Assembly: GCF_037325665.1 (NCBI RefSeq)
Contig: NC_090255.1
Location: 1,785,021 to 1,849,020, forward strand
DNA length: 64,000 nt
Direction: 5' to 3'
Source of the DNA: Littorina saxatilis
Taxonomy: Eukaryota; Mollusca; Gastropoda; Littorinimorpha; Littorinidae
Positions 59,025 to 64,000 of this stretch are shown piece by piece (the stretch's first letter is position 1; each line of letters opens with the position of its first letter). Below the pieces are notes generated by a model, which was given only the letters and a program-made list of their open reading frames with translations, was not told the DNA's origin and did no database searches. Position numbers and translations under genes: made by a program.

Positions 59025-59670
59025 AAAAAAAGGGGAAGAAAGGCTTGACGGAGTGGAATTTATTAGAACATCTGAGCAACAACACCCTAGTATGCTTACA
59101 CAGGAGCTTTCTAACATTCGCCCTCTTTCTTTTTTTAAAGGTACGTTTCAGTTTCAAATTACACAGGCTATGCTCGATCCTTAGCCCGTTCTTTTAGGGT
59201 GTTGCCACACCGCAAAGCGAAGCGGGCGGGATGGTTTTATTGTTCTCTTGTGACGTTCTCTTTATGTGACAACGAAACGAAACGACTCGCGTGATATATT
59301 ATGCCGCGACAGCATAAAGCAACACTCCTTGAAAATAAAATCCTGAGTAGCGGCTATCCGGCCTTGAACTAGTTCTTTCATTCAGTCAGGACTGATTTGC
59401 ACAAATGCAGGTGAGGCTGACTCATAAGCATTACATTATTATTTTTTAAATCACACACACAAACAGAAAGCCGGCGACTCCGACCCTTGAAAGAAACTAC
59501 TGAATGCTACGAGCAGTAAGATACAAAGTAGGCCTACTGAGTAGTTTCAAAACGCAAGATCAAATATTACAACGAAGACAAAAGCTACCGTGAAAACCCA
59601 TGAGATGGTAAAGTACTGTGATTATGTGCACGCACACGAACAGGTCGACACAGAGGAACAAACACAAACG

Positions 59671-59723
<53 letters not shown>
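59671..59723. repeat. (CA)n microsatellite
   Basis: 53 bp of CA. A broader CA-rich zone continues at 60208-60420. Confidence 0.95.
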
Positions 59724-59726
<3 letters not shown>

Positions 59727-60207
59727 TCTGTTACACACATGCACACACACACACTACCGCCGGTGTGACGATTTCATCTTTCGCCGTGGTCATATTTCGA
59801 TTCTCGGCCTCGTTGATCTAGTATAAACTCCACACTGAACAAAAAAAAACACCCTTCGATAGTACTGATGAGCGACCTTGTGTACCTTACATTCATGGGG
59901 CCAAATTTGTCCAACCAATTTTTTTTATTTAACTTAGAAATTTGAGTCATCCTAAAATGTTTCCCTTCTTACTCAAGGGACGTAACCACTCGGTACACGC
60001 TTTCGAAGAATTCGATTTTGGGGGTGAAATCTATAAAAAAAAAAATAAAAAAAATGTACCACCAATTTTCTTCACATGCAAGAAACTGACATGCTTTTCG
60101 TCCATAAATAATTTCACTTCTTAATTTTACCAGGAAACAACATTTCAGTCTTGAGTATATAATGTCGAGGGGGAAATATGTACACAGGCGAAAGATGAAG
60201 TCGTGAC

Positions 60208-60420
60208 ACCGGCACACACACACTGACATTGACTAACACTGTTACACAGTGACACACACACAACGGGCACACATACAGGCGTGGCACACGTACACTGTGA
60301 CACACACTGACACACACACACACACACACGTGGTACACACACACACACACACACGTGGCACACACACACACACACAACTTTGACACGCACTCGGCTGACA
60401 CACACACAGACACAGACACA
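60208..60420. repeat. CACA/GACA-rich degenerate repeat
   Basis: Alternating ACACACACTGACAC and ACACACACGTGGCAC units over 210 bp; Cys/Val frames here are artefacts. Confidence 0.85.
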
Positions 60421-60597
60421 CTTACCTCGATTTTTAGTCACAACAACGATGGCGACTGAGCAGAGATCGAGCGGGTTGACTGAGGAGCACTAAGTCGTTT
60501 TACAAGTTCAAACTGCTTCACACTGCTGGCGTAGTCACCAAAATACAACCCACGAAGACCAGATCATCTTTTTATAACGTGTCTCACACCGGTGACA

Positions 60598-61316
60598 CTG
60601 TGACGGTTCCCCTACGCTTTGTGTTCGGTGCCCTGACCCTTTGTTTTCGGTTCCCACTCGGTTCCCACACGCCAAAATTCGCGGACAAAACATCCATTTA
60701 TGGTAGTATTACGCAATGTTGCTCTCTGAGAATGGTCTTGTTAGATCTGTGAGTGTTTACACTACATGCCTAGGTGCTGTTGGATTGAAGGTTTTTGATA
60801 TTTTAGCCGTTATTAGGTAGAATGCCTTCCACTTTACTGCAAAACTGCATAATTCGTAGCATCGGCAAGAAATATCCTACCAAAAAATGCCTGCTTGGAA
60901 CTGTCGTTGGTCCAGCAAAAAGTTCAACATGTCTGTAGCAGACAGCCCAAGTTTCAAGATTGTAGGGCCATCCAAACAGCCGTAATAATAAAAACAACAA
61001 AAGTAGTCAGTGAAATTGGCTGTGTTCGGTCCCCACACACTTTTGTGACGTAGGCGTGACGGTTCCCATAATTCATTGTGTCGGTCCCCACTTTCTGTGT
61101 CGGACCCCACTTTCGACCTAATTTCTCTGTGACGGACCCCACAACCAGCCTATTTTGTGTCGGTCCCCACACCTTCTTGGATTTATGACTTGCCGGTTAT
61201 TTGTATCATTGTATTCATTGAATCTAATTGTCTCGGAGTTATTTTTCAGCAACAACCGGCAAGGCAGCACCTTTTGTGATACCAAGTAAGTCAGATGACA
61301 TCAGTATGTGTGTGTA

Positions 61317-61403
<87 letters not shown>

Positions 61404-61405
61404 AA
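60598..61405 (+). repeat. Left arm of a large inverted repeat (foldback-like element)
   Basis: From TCGGTTCCCACACGCCAAAA (60657) to ATGACATCAGTATGTGTGTG (61317) it is the reverse complement of 63342-64000 with only a handful of differences. Inside are repeated short words such as TGTCGGTCCCCAC, GTGACGGTTCCC and CGGACCCCAC. The inner edge of each arm is a compound (TG)n(GA)n microsatellite (61307-61401 here). Sequence left of 60657 continues with the same words (GTGTTCGGTGCCC). Confidence 0.9.
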
Positions 61406-62390
61406 CTTTATTAGTTTATGCCACAAATAATATATAACATTATTTATCTCTGGGACGGTTCCCAGTATACCAGCAAATTATGTGTTGATCCACCCACACC
61501 TTCTTGAACTGGCCTTCCCAATATCTACTCTTAGTCTTACGGCCTTGGAGATATGCAATTTGGCACATTTTTAAAATAAAAGATCCACCTATCGTATGTG
61601 AGATTCAGTTTTCAGAGCAAAATGCTGCCCAGGGACTTCTAGTGGTGATTGAAAAAAAAAGAGTACTTGCCTGTGTCAAGTATGTGTCTTTATCCACGCT
61701 TGTTGTAAGAGGCAACTTTTCCCAGCTCCTTGTGTTCATGACTGCTTTCTCTTAAAATTAATTACTTTATGACAGTCAGAATACAATGGAACAAGGCTAC
61801 ATAAACCCTGACAGCCTACGACAACGGCCCGACTTAGGCTCAACACCGCGCCAATAAATTCAGCATTGGGCCAATGTTGGGCCATGATTGCTCCGTTTTC
61901 GTAGGCTATCAGGGTCAAAGATACATATTGGTAAACTAGTAAAATACATGTTCAGCATCATCAGCAATACCACAAAAGGATTAAAACAAGAAATTCCTCC
62001 GATAGGAACTACACCCCCGTCAAAGGGAAATAACCTTCTCAGTTGGTGGCAGTGAGAATGGTTATTTCCCTTTGACCAACGGGGGGGGGGGGGGGGGGGG
62101 GGTCCGTCTATACCAGGCCTTGTATAATTTTAATCCACCAATAACTCCCTAACCGTGTGTTTGACTGGTCCCAATTTTTGTAAGGACCGTCTCAGAAATG
62201 TATAGAACCTGTTCACCAAGTTTGGTGACGATCGGTCCGTTCATTCTCGAGATCTACTTGCGAACACAAACACATCGAGTGAAACCTATACACACCCCTA
62301 TACCGGGGGTGTAAAAATCCTATTAGCTGTATGTCAGCGGCACAATGCAACCAGAACCAGCGTTTATGTGGAGTGATCGGGTGCTGGTCA
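61406..62390. other. Left part of the inverted-repeat centre
   Basis: No gene. It contains a perfect 17-bp inverted pair, GTCAAAGGGAAATAACC (62019-62035) and its complement (62060-62076), next to a G-run (62082-62102), probably a small MITE. A dispersed-element 3' region (GGTGACGATCGGTCCGTTCA, ACACCCCTATACCGGGGGTG) lies at 62218-62312. Confidence 0.6.
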
Positions 62391-62391
62391 C

Positions 62392-62832
62392 TACCGCGAG
62401 CGTCACTACCGCGAGTACCACTACCGCGTCTCACACTAAAGTTGTGTTTCCGTACCCGCGATAGCGTTTTTCCAGCGGTGCGACGAAAATCAAGCACATA
62501 GAAAATGACCAGGAGTGTTTCCACACGCGCGACGCGTTAGCGGCGCGACAAGCGGCAGGCGACGCGATTTTTTTGAAAGGGTCCTGGAGCGATTTTTTTG
62601 CGTTGTCGCGCGGCAACGCGGGAGTTTACAGATTTTACCGCATGTTTAAAACGCAAGTACGGAAACACGTCACGCGTTTGCGCGCGTTTTCTTTTGTCGC
62701 TGCCGCTGTCGCGGGTACGGAAACAGAACTTACCGCGAGTACGACACTACCGCGAGTACGACACTACCGCGAGTATAACACTACCGCGTGTCACACTACC
62801 GCGAGTATAACATTACCGCGTGTCATTTTATG
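62392..62832 (+). repeat. CACTACCGCGAGTA array split by a GC-rich MITE
   Basis: The 16-19-bp unit CACTACCGCGAGTACGA/TAA occurs about three times at 62390-62432 and six times at 62730-62822. Between them lies an insert with inverted ends AGTTGTGTTTCCGTACCCGC (from 62441) and AGTTCTGTTTCCGTACCCGC (other strand, to about 62732), rich in CGCG. Confidence 0.8.
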
Positions 62833-63054
62833 ACTTCCATGGCTGAAGGCAAAGGTTGAAATGTTTCCTTGAAATATAAAACAAAAAGGCCTGGTCTGTT
62901 CTCTGAACACTAATTCAATGTTTGTCATGCTAACCAAGAACTCAAAACGATCAGAACACACTATCAGAATACATATAGAATGGGTTGCTTCCAATCAAAG
63001 CCGTTAGAACACAAACTCACAAGAAGTAAGTTTGCATGCGTTCTCTCTACGGTT

Positions 63055-63225
63055 ATGGTACTCGCGGTTGTGGTACGCGCGGTAGTGTGACACGCGGCAG
63101 TGTTATACTCGCGGTAGTGTCGTACTCGCGGTAGTGTGACACGCGGTAGTGTTACACGCGGTAGTGTCGTACTCGCCGTAGTGTTACACGCGGTAGTGAC
63201 GCTCGCGGTAGTGTCGCATAACCGG
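63055..63225 (-). repeat. Mirror array of the same unit in reverse
   Basis: About ten copies of TACTCGCGGTAGTGT/GACACGCGGTAGTGT, which is the reverse complement of the unit at 62392-62832. The two arrays face each other within the large inverted repeat. Confidence 0.85.
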
Positions 63226-63247
63226 AGTCAGTGATCTGGAAAGGTGT

Positions 63248-64000
<753 letters not shown>

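Overview
The window is nuclear DNA from a metazoan, most likely a marine gastropod. The evidence is short exons with GT-AG introns of 0.1-3 kb, long CA/TC/GA microsatellites, and tRNA-derived SINEs and MITEs of types I associate with mollusc genomes. The species is inference; periwinkle-like caenogastropods would fit. About 10% is coding and most of the rest is repeats.

Layout. (1) 2.5-12.5 kb, + strand: RIOK3, the atypical protein kinase RIO3, ten coding exons; the extreme N-terminus was not found. (2) 14.0-21.4 kb, + strand: cathepsin B, complete at 334 codons over eight coding exons, with a TATA/CACGTG promoter 2.6 kb upstream of the ATG. (3) 22.2-29.7 kb, + strand: a 400-aa single-pass membrane protein with a signal peptide, a Ser/Thr-rich mucin-like ectodomain and a short acidic tail; family not recognised. 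Its intron and 3' end carry large minisatellites. (4) 31.7-50.7 kb: no gene I can defend; SINEs, a 1.35-kb dispersed repeat with a SINE inside it, a 2.1-kb DNA transposon and several tandem arrays. (5) 50.7-53.8 kb: remnant of a Ty3/gypsy LTR element split by a 5'-truncated RNase H-bearing LINE. (6) 55.3-57.4 kb, - strand: a type I membrane protein with Ig-like ectodomain and nineteen 16-residue cytoplasmic repeats, six of them carrying YSPI. (7) 60.6-64.0 kb: a large inverted repeat, arms of at least 0.65 kb around a 2-kb centre with its own mirrored short-repeat arrays; it runs off the right edge.

The three + strand genes lie head to tail but have unrelated roles (kinase/ribosome and innate signalling, lysosomal protease, cell surface). 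Two themes stand out. First, tandem duplications repeatedly straddle exon-intron junctions or the stop codon: RIOK3 exons 4, 5 and 6, and the membrane-protein gene exons 3 and 4. Second, SINE families with different heads share 3' ends with each other, and one shares its 3' end with the resident LINE, so the copying partnerships can be read from this one window.
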